Below, one piece after another: positions 1-8,683 of a stretch of 64,000 nt of DNA (positions are counted from its first letter, which is position 1; the number at the start of each line of letters is the position of its first letter). The DNA is from Parvularculaceae bacterium. Lineage in GTDB: Bacteria > Pseudomonadota > Alphaproteobacteria > Caulobacterales > Parvularculaceae. The translations under genes were made by a program, and so were the position numbers. The stretch covers positions 47,932 to 111,931 of the forward strand of contig JAGRDS010000015.1 in assembly GCA_020446945.1 (NCBI GenBank). The letters run 5' to 3'. The notes beneath the pieces were generated by a model. The model saw nothing but the letters and a program-made list of their open reading frames with translations, was not told the origin of the DNA and ran no database searches.

Positions 1-1
1 G

Positions 2-1573
2 CGCATCCTGTCGATGGTCGATGGCTGCCTCCTCCTGATCGACGCTGCGGAAGGGCCGATGCCGCAGACGAAATTCGTTCTGACCAAGGCGCTTGCGCTC
101 GGACTGCGCCCGGTCGTCGTCCTGAACAAGGTCGATCGTCCGAACGCCGATCCAGATGAGGCGCTCAACCAGGCGTTCGATCTGTTCGCCGCGCTCGGCG
201 CATCAAACGAGCAACTCGATTTCCCGGTCGTTTACGCTTCGGGCCGCGACGGCTGGGCGGCGGACGCGCTCGACGCGCCGCGCGAAGACATGACGCCGCT
301 CTTTGAAAAAATTATCGCGCATGTGCCGGCGCCGGCGCTGGAGGAGGGTGCGCGCGACAAACCGTTCCGCATGCTGGCGACGACGCTCGAAGCCGACCCT
401 TATCTTGGCCGCATCCTGACCGGGCGCGTTGTGGCGGGCGTTGCAAAACCCGGCGTGACGATGAAAGCGCTCGGTCGCGACGGCGCGGAAATAGAGCGCG
501 TCCGCATCACCAAGCTGCTCGCCTTCCGGGGGCTCAAACGCCAGCCGGTCGAAGAGGCCGAGCCTGGCGACATTGTCGCGCTCGCCGGATTTTCGGACGC
601 CTCCGTCGCCGATACGCTTTGCGCGCTGGAAAACGAAATCGTCATTCCCGCGCAGCCGATCGATCCGCCGACGCTCGCCATCACCATCGCCGCCAATGAT
701 TCCCCGCTCGCCGGGCGCGAGGGCGACAAGGTGCAAAGCCGCGTCATCCGCGATCGCCTGTTGCGGCAGGCCGAAGGCGACGTTGCGATCCGCGTCAAGG
801 ACACCGAGGACGGCGACGCGATGGAAGTCGCCGGCCGCGGCGAACTCCAGCTTGGCGTTCTGATAGAAAATATGCGCCGCGAGGGATTTGAACTTTCCGT
901 ATCGCGTCCGCGCGTCGTTACGCACACGGATGAATCGGGCCAATTGCAGGAACCGATCGAGGAAGTCTTTATCGATGTCGACGACGAATTCACCGGCGCC
1001 GTTATCGAGAAGCTGACGCGGCGCAAATGCGAACTCGCCGAGATGAAGCCTTCGGGCGCTGGTAAAACGCGCATCATACTCCACGCGCCGGCGCGGGCGT
1101 TGATCGGCTATCACGGCGAATTTTTGACCGATACGCGCGGCACGGGCGTAATGAACCGGTCTTATCTGAAGCATGCGCCGCACAAGGGCGCGATCGAGGG
1201 GCGGCGGAACGGCGTTCTCATTTCCACGGACGATGGAACGAGCGTTCCCTATGCGCTCTGGTATATCGAAGAACGCGGCGTACTTTTCATCGGTTCGGGC
1301 GAGCCCGTTTACCAGGGGATGATCATCGGCGAGAACGCCAAGGATGACGATCTCGACGTTAATCCGTTGAAGGAAAAAAAGCTGACCAATATCCGGACGA
1401 CGTCGAAAGACGAGGCGGTTCGTCTTACCCCGCCGCGCCGGTTAAGCCTTGAACAGGCGATCGCCTATATAGATGACGACGAACTTGTCGAAGTGACGCC
1501 GAAATCGATCAGGCTGCGCAAGAAAGCGTTGTTGCCGCATTTGCGTAAACGGCGGGCGAAAGAAAACGCCTGA
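2..1573 (+). CDS. typA: Translational GTPase TypA/BipA, 5' end outside window
   Basis: Ribosome-associated GTPase of the EF-G-like family, involved in 50S assembly and stress or cold adaptation. The frame is open to the first base, where RILSM precedes the visible part, matching the G3-region stretch of BipA; about 85 residues including the P-loop lie off the window. Visible are the NKVD guanine-specificity motif near residue 37, the EF-Tu-like domain II, the EF-G III and V-like domains, and the BipA-specific C-terminal domain ending in a basic tail (RLRKKALLPHLRKRRAKENA). Family length is about 600 residues and 524 are present, so only the start is lost. Identification is firm. Confidence 0.96.
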   Translation, partial: RILSMVDGCLLLIDAAEGPMPQTKFVLTKALALGLRPVVVLNKVDRPNADPDEALNQAFDLFAALGASNEQLDFPVVYASGRDGWAADALDAPREDMTPLFEKIIAHVPAPALEEGARDKPFRMLATTLEADPYLGRILTGRVVAGVAKPGVTMKALGRDGAEIERVRITKLLAFRGLKRQPVEEAEPGDIVALAGFSDASVADTLCALENEIVIPAQPIDPPTLAITIAANDSPLAGREGDKVQSRVIRDRLLRQAEGDVAIRVKDTEDGDAMEVAGRGELQLGVLIENMRREGFELSVSRPRVVTHTDESGQLQEPIEEVFIDVDDEFTGAVIEKLTRRKCELAEMKPSGAGKTRIILHAPARALIGYHGEFLTDTRGTGVMNRSYLKHAPHKGAIEGRRNGVLISTDDGTSVPYALWYIEERGVLFIGSGEPVYQGMIIGENAKDDDLDVNPLKEKKLTNIRTTSKDEAVRLTPPRRLSLEQAIAYIDDDELVEVTPKSIRLRKKALLPHLRKRRAKENA

Positions 1574-1735
1574 CGCGCGCGGGGGGCGGGTTTGGCCGCC
1601 TTTTCGCGGCGCTTCGCCGGTATTTTGTTCCAACGCGCTTTGCGCGACGCGACATCCGAGCGCAGCGACAACGCGCCGCCTGACGCGCCGTCGCGCCGGC
1701 GCCCATTATCGCCGCATCCGGAAAGGGAGAAACTC

Positions 1736-2929
1736 GTGGTCGCCTCAACCGCCGAACAGATGCGCGCCTATCGCGGACCGGCGCTTTTCAGTTTTGGGTT
1801 TCGCCCCTTCTTCCTCTTCGGCTCGTTGACCGCGGCGTTGCTGCCGGTCGTCGTCGCGCTCGCCATGGCCGGACTGGCCGCGCCGGTCAGCGCCTACGGC
1901 GTCATCGCCTGGCACGGACATGAGATGGTCTACGGTTATCTCGCCGCGGTCGTCGCCGGTTTCGTGCTGACGGCGGTGCCGAACTGGACCGGGCGATTGC
2001 CGGTGATCGGCGGGCGGCTGATGTCTTTATTCTCGCTCTGGCTGTTCGGGCGCGTGGCGATCGCGGCTTCGAACGCCATCGGCGCCGGCGCGGCGGCGAT
2101 CATTGACGCTTCATTCCTGATCGTTCTCGACCTCATTATCGTCCGCGAAGTCGTCGCCGGAAAAAACTGGCGCAATCTCGCCGTCTGTTTTCTGATCGGG
2201 CTGTTCGCGGCCGGCAACATCATCTGGCACGCGCGCGCGATGACCGGCGGCGTCGATCAGTTCGGTTTGCGGTGGGGGCTCGCCGTGATCGCCATGCTGA
2301 TCGCCTTCATCGGCGGGCGCATCACGCCGAGCTTTACGCGCAACTGGTTTGTCAAAAACAAGATGGATGTCAGCGTCGCGCAGTTTTCACTTTTCGACAA
2401 AGTCGCACTCGCAGCGCTCGGCGCGGGCCTTGTCTCCTGGCTCGCCGCGCCGACAGGCGTCCTGACCGGCGCAATCCTGGCGGGCGCATCGCTTTTGCAT
2501 GTTGCGCGCCTTTTGCGCTGGCGCGGCTGGCGCACATTTCGCGAACCATTGGTGACGATCCTTCACGTCGGATATCTGTGGCTGGCGGTTGCCGTCGGAT
2601 TGCTCGCCGCCGCCGCATTCCAGGCGGCGGGCGTCTCCGTTTCGACGGCGTTTCACGCGCTGACGGCCGGCGCGGCGGGCGTGATGACGCTTGCGGTCAT
2701 GACGCGCGCGACACGCGGACACACCGGACGCGAGCTGACAACAGACGCAGCGACGAACGTGATTTTCCTGCTGGTCAATCTCGGCGCGATCGTGCGCGTT
2801 GCGGCCGGGTTCATTCCATCGATCTATTCGGATCTTCTCATCGCATCGTCGCTGGCGTGGAGCGGCGCGTTTTTCATTTTCGCAGTCAGCTACGGCCGGT
2901 ACCTGTGCGCTTTGCGCGCCGGCGAATAA
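1736..2929 (+). CDS. NnrS family haem-copper membrane protein
   Basis: Polytopic inner-membrane protein of the NnrS family, whose members protect against nitric-oxide stress and carry haem and copper. The N-terminus has the family signature FRPFFLFG followed by the HGHEMVYGY motif with its conserved histidines, then about twelve hydrophobic segments. I place the start at the GTG at 1736 because GGGAG lies eight bases upstream; a frame open back to 1592 would add a low-complexity arginine-rich lead that the family lacks. It stands alone between typA and a convergent ABC-F gene, with no nitrite or nitric-oxide reductase nearby, so its link to denitrification here is unproven. Confidence 0.88.
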   Translation: MVASTAEQMRAYRGPALFSFGFRPFFLFGSLTAALLPVVVALAMAGLAAPVSAYGVIAWHGHEMVYGYLAAVVAGFVLTAVPNWTGRLPVIGGRLMSLFSLWLFGRVAIAASNAIGAGAAAIIDASFLIVLDLIIVREVVAGKNWRNLAVCFLIGLFAAGNIIWHARAMTGGVDQFGLRWGLAVIAMLIAFIGGRITPSFTRNWFVKNKMDVSVAQFSLFDKVALAALGAGLVSWLAAPTGVLTGAILAGASLLHVARLLRWRGWRTFREPLVTILHVGYLWLAVAVGLLAAAAFQAAGVSVSTAFHALTAGAAGVMTLAVMTRATRGHTGRELTTDAATNVIFLLVNLGAIVRVAAGFIPSIYSDLLIASSLAWSGAFFIFAVSYGRYLCALRAGE

Positions 2930-4750
2930 TCAGGAGCCTTCAAGCGCTTCGCGTTTCATCTCCAGCGTCAGCCACTCTTCCTCCGCGGCTGCAAGATCGG
3001 CCTGCGCCGCATCGAGACGGCGCGCTTTTTCGTTGAAGATCTCCGGCGCGCGCGCAAAAAGGGACGGGTCGGCGAGCGCGGTTTTCAGCGCGTCGATCTG
3101 CGCGGCGAGCGTTTCCATTCGGGCGGGCAGGGTTTCGAGCGCGTATTTTTCCTTGAAGGACAGTTTTGCCTTCGCCGTCGGCGCCGCAGCGGGCGTTCTG
3201 GCGGCCGACGGCGCAGATTCTTTTTCCTGCGCGCGCGCCTCGGCGCCCGGCGCGCATCCGCGCTGCGCGATCATGTCGTCATACCCGCCGGCGTATTCGA
3301 TCCATGCGCCCTCGCGCCCGGAGGGATCCGTTGCGACGATCGACGTCACCGTGCGGTCGAGGAAACTGCGGTCATGGCTGACGATGATGAGCGTGCCGGG
3401 ATAATCTGCGATCAATTCCTCAAGAAGGTCGAGCGTTTCAAGATCGAGATCGTTCGTCGGCTCGTCCAGCACGATCAGGTTCGACGGTTTTGCAAGCGCG
3501 GCGGCGAGCGCAAGGCGCCCGCGTTCGCCGCCCGAAAGCGCAGAAACAGGCGTGCGCCATTGTTCGGGCTTGAACAGGAAGTCCTTCAGATAGGTTGCGA
3601 TATGGCGGCGTTCCTCGCCGATCGTCACCCAGTCGCCGCGCCCGTCCGAAATGGCGTCGGCGACACGCTCGTCCGCCTTTAACGTTTCGCGGCGCTGATC
3701 GAGCGAAATCATCTCTACGCCCGCGCCGGTCGAAACGACGCCCGCATCCGGTTCCAGCGCCCCCGTCAGCATTTTCAGCAGCGTTGTCTTTCCTGCGCCG
3801 TTGGGGCCGACAACGCCGATCCTGTCGCCGCGCGCAATCTCGATCGAAAAATCCTTGACGATAGTTCGTCCGCCGAACGATTTGGAAATTTTCTCCGCGA
3901 CGATTACGCGCTTTCCCGATGCGCCCGCCTCGTTGACGGAAAAGGAAACGGCGCCTGTCGGCTGTTTTCTTTCGCGCCGCTGGAGGCGCAGTCCCGCCAG
4001 TTCGCGCATCCGGCGCACGTTCCGCTTGCGCCGCGCCGTGACGCCGTATCTCACCCAGTGTTCTTCGGCGACGATCTTGCGGTCGAGCTTGTGCGCGGCG
4101 GCTTCCTCTTCTTCAAGGATCTTGTCGCGCCAGGCCTCAAACTCCTTGAAGCCGCGGTTCAAAACGCGGGTTCGCCCGCGGTCGATCCAAACTGTGCGCT
4201 CCGATGCGTTTTCGAGAAACCGCCTGTCGTGACTGATAAGGACGATCGCCGCGCGCGCGCTTTTAAGTCGTCCTTCCAGGGATTCTATCGCCGGCAAATC
4301 GAGGTGGTTTGTCGGCTCATCGAGAAGCATGACGTCAGGATCGGCCGCGAACAGGCGCACCAGCGCTGCGCGGCGCGCCTCCCCGCCGGACAGCGACGCG
4401 CAGGAATTCGCCGGGCCGATATCGAATTCGGCGTATAGCCGGGCGAGATCGACCGGCGCGCCCGCCGGCGGCAATCCGGCCTCGACGAAATCGCCGACCG
4501 TCGCGAAGGCGGAAAAATCCGGCTCCTGCGCCAGATAAGCGACAGACACGCCCGGATCGATGAAGCGCTTGCCCGCGTCGGCTTCGGTCAATCCGGCGGC
4601 GATTTTCAAAAGCGTCGACTTGCCCGAGCCGTTGCGCCCGACAAGGGCGAGCCGCGCGCGCGGCTCGATCGACAAGGATGCGCCGGCCAAAAGCGGCTCG
4701 CCGCCGAAGGTCAGGCGTATATCTTCGAGAATTAGCAGGGGCGGGGCCAT
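2930..4750 (-). CDS. ABC-F family ATPase, Uup-like
   Basis: Soluble twin-ATPase ABC-F protein acting on ribosomes or DNA rather than as a transporter. Two nucleotide-binding domains are visible: Walker A GRNGSGKST near residue 38 with signature LSGGEARRAAL, and Walker A GPNGAGKTT near residue 318 with LSGGERGRLALA, each followed by LLDEPTNHLDL or VLDEPTNDLDL. The linker between them is arginine- and lysine-rich, and the last 70 residues form a charged coiled coil, the arrangement of Uup (about 635 residues; 606 here). No membrane segments occur. It ends convergently one base after the NnrS gene. Uup versus another ABC-F subgroup is inferred from the C-terminal coil. Confidence 0.9.
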   Translation of the reverse strand: MAPPLLILEDIRLTFGGEPLLAGASLSIEPRARLALVGRNGSGKSTLLKIAAGLTEADAGKRFIDPGVSVAYLAQEPDFSAFATVGDFVEAGLPPAGAPVDLARLYAEFDIGPANSCASLSGGEARRAALVRLFAADPDVMLLDEPTNHLDLPAIESLEGRLKSARAAIVLISHDRRFLENASERTVWIDRGRTRVLNRGFKEFEAWRDKILEEEEAAAHKLDRKIVAEEHWVRYGVTARRKRNVRRMRELAGLRLQRRERKQPTGAVSFSVNEAGASGKRVIVAEKISKSFGGRTIVKDFSIEIARGDRIGVVGPNGAGKTTLLKMLTGALEPDAGVVSTGAGVEMISLDQRRETLKADERVADAISDGRGDWVTIGEERRHIATYLKDFLFKPEQWRTPVSALSGGERGRLALAAALAKPSNLIVLDEPTNDLDLETLDLLEELIADYPGTLIIVSHDRSFLDRTVTSIVATDPSGREGAWIEYAGGYDDMIAQRGCAPGAEARAQEKESAPSAARTPAAAPTAKAKLSFKEKYALETLPARMETLAAQIDALKTALADPSLFARAPEIFNEKARRLDAAQADLAAAEEEWLTLEMKREALEGS

Positions 4751-4837
4751 CAGCGCCGTCTAAAGACAGGCGCGCCCGCCCGCAATGATATCTCCCGCGT
4801 TAAGCGCCCGTCAGCCATTATCGGCGAGGCTGGCGCG

Positions 4838-5389
4838 ATGGACGCGCTGTTAACCTATCTGCGAGAAACGCGCACGACGCCGAAGGCTTTCGCCAAGATG
4901 ATCGGCGTCGATATTTCGCATTTCGACGACATTCTCGCCGGCGTCGCCGCGCTTGACGCCTCGCTCGCCCAACGCATGATCGATGCGACCGGCGGCGCCT
5001 TGATGCTCGAAGATCTTGTCGGCGAGACGGGCGGCGAAATCGTCGACCTTCGAAGCCGCTTCGTCGCCGGCGGCGCGGATATCGACGTTGAAAGCCTCGC
5101 CGGGATTTTGGCGATGTTGCTGCCTGAGCTGATCGGCGGCGCGCGCAGGTCCGGCGACAAACGCCTTCCCGCCCTGGCGGCGGAAGCCGCGGCCAATACC
5201 TACGCCGCCCTTTCAACCGTCACGAGCCGGTCGGGCGCAGACCGCCTCATGCAAGCTCTTCGCCCAGTCGTTTCAGAAATTCTCGAAGAGATGTCGGCGC
5301 CGCGTCAGCCCCGGCGCGATCCCGAAGCGATGATTCGCCGCGCCGCAGAGATTTATTTTCAGGCGAACCCGAAGACGCGGCGCGCGTAA
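4838..5389 (+). CDS. Hypothetical protein with HTH-like N-terminus
   Basis: I do not recognise this 183-residue protein. The first 60 residues (TTPKAFAKMIGVDISHFDDILAG and following) resemble a Cro/YdaS-like helix-turn-helix, so DNA binding is possible. The remainder is acidic to neutral, mostly helical by composition, and ends in a basic tail. A GAGG lies about ten bases before the ATG. It is divergent from the ABC-F gene, 87 bases apart. Codon usage is like that of its neighbours, so it looks like a native gene. No function is assigned. Confidence 0.7.
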   Translation: MDALLTYLRETRTTPKAFAKMIGVDISHFDDILAGVAALDASLAQRMIDATGGALMLEDLVGETGGEIVDLRSRFVAGGADIDVESLAGILAMLLPELIGGARRSGDKRLPALAAEAAANTYAALSTVTSRSGADRLMQALRPVVSEILEEMSAPRQPRRDPEAMIRRAAEIYFQANPKTRRA

Positions 5390-5560
5390 TCGCGGAAACT
5401 TCCTGTTTCGGCGCAATCGCCGCGAGCGCGCGGCGCTTGGCCATTCGCCACATGCTTCGGCCGACCGCCGCAGCGTAATTTTCTTCGCTCTCATACGACA
5501 TAAAGCGACGCGCCCCGAAATTGATCGCAATCACCACTTTTACGTGTAGCGACTCGCCCT

Positions 5561-5593
5561 AGGGTTGAACCGTTGCCGATCTTCGACAACCCT
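5561..5593. promoter_or_regulatory. Inverted repeat upstream of the 104-residue gene
   Basis: AGGGTTG (5561-5567) and CAACCCT (5587-5593) are perfect seven-base inverted arms 22 bases before the start codon at 5616, just ahead of GGAG. It could be an operator or a leader hairpin. Nothing else supports a function. Confidence 0.3.
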
Positions 5594-5615
5594 TTTAACG
5601 GAATGGAGCTAAACA

Positions 5616-5930
5616 ATGGCTAAAGATGTTCGTAAAGAACAACTTGTTCTCCTAAAATTTGAGAAAAAATTGACGGGTCTTGCGGCTTTCTGGGGTGCGA
5701 GCGCGACTGCCGCCGCAGCGGCGGCGTCGGTAAAAATGGACCCCGACGCGACGGCCGGCGCCTATGAAAATGTCCGCGCGGCGCTGGTTCATCTCGCCGA
5801 GGTGACGGCGCAGGCGCATGCGTCACTGGACGCGACCGCATCCGCAGCCGGCGCGCGCGCGCTCGAAGCGGGCGGAACGCCGAAGGTGAGCGTTCTGGAG
5901 ATGGTCCGATCGGTCCTTGGGCTTGGATAA
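5616..5930 (+). CDS. Hypothetical protein, 104 residues
   Basis: Unrecognised. The N-terminus is charged (KDVRKEQLVLLKFEKK), followed by an alanine-rich helix and a second helical half; no signal peptide, metal-binding cluster or transmembrane segment is evident. GGAG is placed seven bases before the ATG, and an inverted repeat precedes it. Its stop codon lies within the reading frame of a downstream hydrophobic protein that has no canonical start until 6023, so the two may be translationally coupled. A small helical protein seems likely; function unknown. Confidence 0.65.
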   Translation: MAKDVRKEQLVLLKFEKKLTGLAAFWGASATAAAAAASVKMDPDATAGAYENVRAALVHLAEVTAQAHASLDATASAAGARALEAGGTPKVSVLEMVRSVLGLG

Positions 5931-6022
5931 CGATTTACTACTACGCGGCGTTCCACATCGCCGCAGTCGTATTTGCGTGGCGGGCGCGTTCGAACATTTT
6001 ACTTTCCTGCGCGCTCGCTCTC

Positions 6023-6382
6023 ATGGTCGGCTGGTTGTTTTCGATCTGCTGGTTTTTTATCGGCGGCAAATACGGCATCAGCTGGGGCTTCGCCGTTATC
6101 GACGGGGGGCTTGCGGCTTTTTTCTGGCGCAAATCCTCGCAGCGGCTGTTTCCGGCGGTCCTGTTTTATCTCCACGCCGCAATGGTCGTTTATTATTTTT
6201 ACGTTTCGATCGTCGGATCGACGCGCTGGTGGATGGCGGCGTTCGCCAACCGCATCGTCGAACTCGCGCTCATCTACGTCATTTTCGGTTCGCTCTACCG
6301 GATGCGGGCGCGGCGGCGGAAAAAAATCGGGGCGCGCTGCGCACGCGCCCCTGAAATCGTTGAAACCGTCGCGGCGACCTAA
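6023..6382 (+). CDS. Small hypothetical membrane protein, start uncertain
   Basis: A hydrophobic protein of at least 119 residues with about three membrane segments and a basic cytoplasmic-looking tail (RMRARRRKKIGARCARA). ATG at 6023 is the first standard start, but the frame stays open upstream and encodes another membrane-like stretch (IYYYAAFHIAAVVFAW) from 5933, directly where the preceding gene stops. A non-canonical start (for example ATT 5933), coupling, or a sequencing indel could explain this. The family is unknown. It converges with the deoxyhypusine-synthase-like gene, overlapping by four bases. Confidence 0.6.
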   Translation: MVGWLFSICWFFIGGKYGISWGFAVIDGGLAAFFWRKSSQRLFPAVLFYLHAAMVVYYFYVSIVGSTRWWMAAFANRIVELALIYVIFGSLYRMRARRRKKIGARCARAPEIVETVAAT

Positions 6383-7428
6383 TCGAACAGTTTCGCCCAG
6401 CGGCGCGGCGTGCGGCCTTTCCAGCTTCCGCGGTGATAGGCGTCGGATACGATAAGCGGGGCGACGCTCGTCGCCTCGGCGAATACCATTTGTTCGTAGA
6501 CGGTTGAAACCTTGCCCCAGCTCGCCGCCTCTTTCAGCGTCGAGGACGAACAGGCGCCGTCGCGCACGTCGGCGACCGTGATCTGGACCGCGTATTTATG
6601 CATCTCGACGTCGTCATGACCAAGGATTTCGGCGCAAACAACCGTGTCCTGCGCGAAGTTTTTCGGCACGCCGCCGCCGACCATGAACAGCGCCGTCGTC
6701 CCCGCAGCGAGCTTGATTTCCGTCAGTTCACGGAAATCGCCCCCTGAATCGATCGTCAGATAAGGCTTGCCGGCCTTGCGTCTTTCAACCTGGTGCTTGA
6801 CGATGCCGAACCCGGCCGAGCAATCCGAAAACGCCGGTACGAAAATCGGCACGCCTTTCTCAAAGGCGCGCTGGATTAACGAGCCTTCCTTTTTCGCGTT
6901 TCCGGCCGCAAGCCATTTTCCGATTTCGTGAATGAATTCGCGCGAGGTGTAGGGCCGCGGTTCGAGCTGTTCGCAAATTTCGTAGATCGTATGATCGACG
7001 TTTTGCAGCTCCTCCTCGTCGATATAGGTGTCGTAGATGCGGTCTATATAAAGCGAACGAAGCGTATTGTCGTCGGGTATTTCATTGGCCTGGTAATGCT
7101 TGAAACCGAGCGCTTCGAGGAAATCCATGTCGATGATGGATGCGCCGGTCGCAACGACTGCGTCGATCATGTCGTACTCGACCATGTCGCGCCAGACATG
7201 CAAACAGCCGCCGGCGCCCGTCGAACCCGCCATGACCAGCCATGTCGAACATTTTTCGTCCGCAAGCGCCATATTGAGAATCTGCGCCGCGCGCGCTGCG
7301 TCGCGGCTTGTGAAGCTCATCTTTCCCCAGGCGTCGATAATCGGGCGCGCATCGAATTTGGCGATATCGATATGTTCGACCGGCGTTGCGAGTAGCTCGG
7401 CTTTTCGGTTGTCGGTTTTGTCAGTCAT
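6379..7428 (-). CDS. Deoxyhypusine-synthase-like polyamine aminobutyltransferase
   Basis: Member of the deoxyhypusine synthase fold. Eukaryotic members move the aminobutyl group of spermidine to eIF5A; bacteria lack eIF5A, and some bacterial homologues use a diamine as acceptor, giving homospermidine or related polyamines. The NAD-binding and active-site features are visible: GSTGAGG near residue 69, the AEI/EMHKYAVQITVA stretch, and GGGVPK with K256 at the position of the catalytic lysine (Lys329 in the human enzyme). Length (349) fits. AAGGA lies about nine bases before the ATG, and a good promoter is seen upstream. An ornithine decarboxylase gene lies two genes upstream on the same strand, so homospermidine synthesis from putrescine is my preferred inference. 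Confidence 0.85.
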   Translation of the reverse strand: MTDKTDNRKAELLATPVEHIDIAKFDARPIIDAWGKMSFTSRDAARAAQILNMALADEKCSTWLVMAGSTGAGGCLHVWRDMVEYDMIDAVVATGASIIDMDFLEALGFKHYQANEIPDDNTLRSLYIDRIYDTYIDEEELQNVDHTIYEICEQLEPRPYTSREFIHEIGKWLAAGNAKKEGSLIQRAFEKGVPIFVPAFSDCSAGFGIVKHQVERRKAGKPYLTIDSGGDFRELTEIKLAAGTTALFMVGGGVPKNFAQDTVVCAEILGHDDVEMHKYAVQITVADVRDGACSSSTLKEAASWGKVSTVYEQMVFAEATSVAPLIVSDAYHRGSWKGRTPRRWAKLFD

Positions 7429-7500
7429 GAAGGGCGGTCCTTTCAGTTCAGTTCTGAACCGGATCCGGGCCGCATCGTCGCGATGCGCGGAGGGCCGTAT

Positions 7501-7536
7501 GCGCGCGCTATATAATGCGCGCGCCGGCGATCACAA
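7501..7536 (-). promoter_or_regulatory. Predicted promoter of the deoxyhypusine-synthase-like gene
   Basis: Read on the minus strand, TTGTGA (7536-7531) and TATATA (7514-7509) form a -35/-10 pair with a 16-base spacer. The -10 element sits between two GCGCGCGC tracts (7501-7508 and 7517-7524), which makes a perfect inverted repeat around it and could be an operator or simply alternating GC sequence. A further GTTCAG-TT-CTGAAC inverted repeat lies at 7446-7459 in the leader. Confidence 0.45.
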
Positions 7537-7555
7537 GCGATTTTTCGGCTAGTCG

Positions 7556-8503
7556 TCAGCGCGCCGTCCGGACGATGAATTCGGCGATGTCGCGATGCGC
7601 GGCCCTCGCGTCATCGAGGCGCCAGTGCTGATGGAACAGATGGAACATGCCGTCGAATACGCGCAGCGAAACATCGACCCCGGCGCGGCGCGCCTTTTCG
7701 GCGAAGCGCGCCGCATCGCCCAAAAGGACTTCGCGCGTGCCGACATGGATGAGCGTTGGCGGAAAACCGCCTGGATCGCCCTCGATAGGGGAGATTTCCG
7801 GATCGCTCGCATCGGCCGCGCCCGCATAAAGGCGAAAACAGTCGATGACGGAATCGCGCCCGGCCGAGGAAAAAAGCGGATCGCGTCCGCGCAACGTCTC
7901 ATAGGTGTCGCTGTTGGTCGCCGCGTCGAGCGCGGGCGAAAGCAGAACGAGCGCGCCGGGCGCCGGCAGGCCGATCCGCCGCCAGCGAAACAGAGAAGCG
8001 GCCGCGAGCGTGCCGCCCGCGGAATCGCCGAAAAGCACGATTTTCGACGGATCGCGTCCGGATTCGATGAGCGCCCTGTAGACGGCGCCGATCTCATCGA
8101 GTTGCGTCGGGAATACGCTTTCCGGCGCCAGTGAAAAATCGACGGCGAGCGCCTCGCATCCCGACAAATGGCAAGACGGGATCACCGCGCCGGCGTTGCT
8201 GCGCGCCGATCCGCAAACAAACGCGCCCGCATGCAGGTACAAGATCAGCGGGTTGTCGGCGCTGGTTTGCGGCGTTCGAAAAGAGAGGCAGGGAACATCG
8301 GCGATCGTCTTTTCCTCGATCGCATAGTCAAAATCGATCTGCGACAGCGTCGCGCCCCAGTCGGCATCGCAAATGCGGCGCACAAGGCGGCGCGTCAACG
8401 GATTCTTGATCGCATAGGACGACGGGTAAGGCCGGCTTTGCGCCAACGTTTCTTTCGCGGCGTCGCTCAAATGCGCGCCATAGCGTCGTTTAATCAAAGC
8501 CAC
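7556..8503 (-). CDS. Alpha/beta hydrolase, hormone-sensitive-lipase-like
   Basis: Cytoplasmic serine esterase of the HSL (alpha/beta hydrolase 3) type. The oxyanion motif appears as HAGA near residue 91 in place of the usual HGGG, the nucleophile elbow is GDSAGG near residue 158, and the acid and histidine positions are plausible at VGTREVLLGDA and DGMFHLF. The start is GTG with GGGGA seven bases upstream. It sits between the ornithine decarboxylase and deoxyhypusine-synthase-like genes on the same strand, separated by 180 and 127 bases, so co-transcription is possible but not shown. The substrate is unknown. Confidence 0.85.
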   Translation of the reverse strand: MALIKRRYGAHLSDAAKETLAQSRPYPSSYAIKNPLTRRLVRRICDADWGATLSQIDFDYAIEEKTIADVPCLSFRTPQTSADNPLILYLHAGAFVCGSARSNAGAVIPSCHLSGCEALAVDFSLAPESVFPTQLDEIGAVYRALIESGRDPSKIVLFGDSAGGTLAAASLFRWRRIGLPAPGALVLLSPALDAATNSDTYETLRGRDPLFSSAGRDSVIDCFRLYAGAADASDPEISPIEGDPGGFPPTLIHVGTREVLLGDAARFAEKARRAGVDVSLRVFDGMFHLFHQHWRLDDARAAHRDIAEFIVRTAR

Positions 8504-8683
8504 TTTTAATTCCCCCAGATCGCCGTCGGCGCGCGCTTTCGCCCGCGCCCGCCAGCCAGTCGAAGGGGAATTTAGCCATGAACACTCAACGGCGAGTTAA
8601 CGCCTGCGCACTACTTTTGCGAGCGCAAATGAAAATCGGCCAGCAGCCGGGCGCCGATAAGCGCCCTTGCGCCGGTTTGCGCA

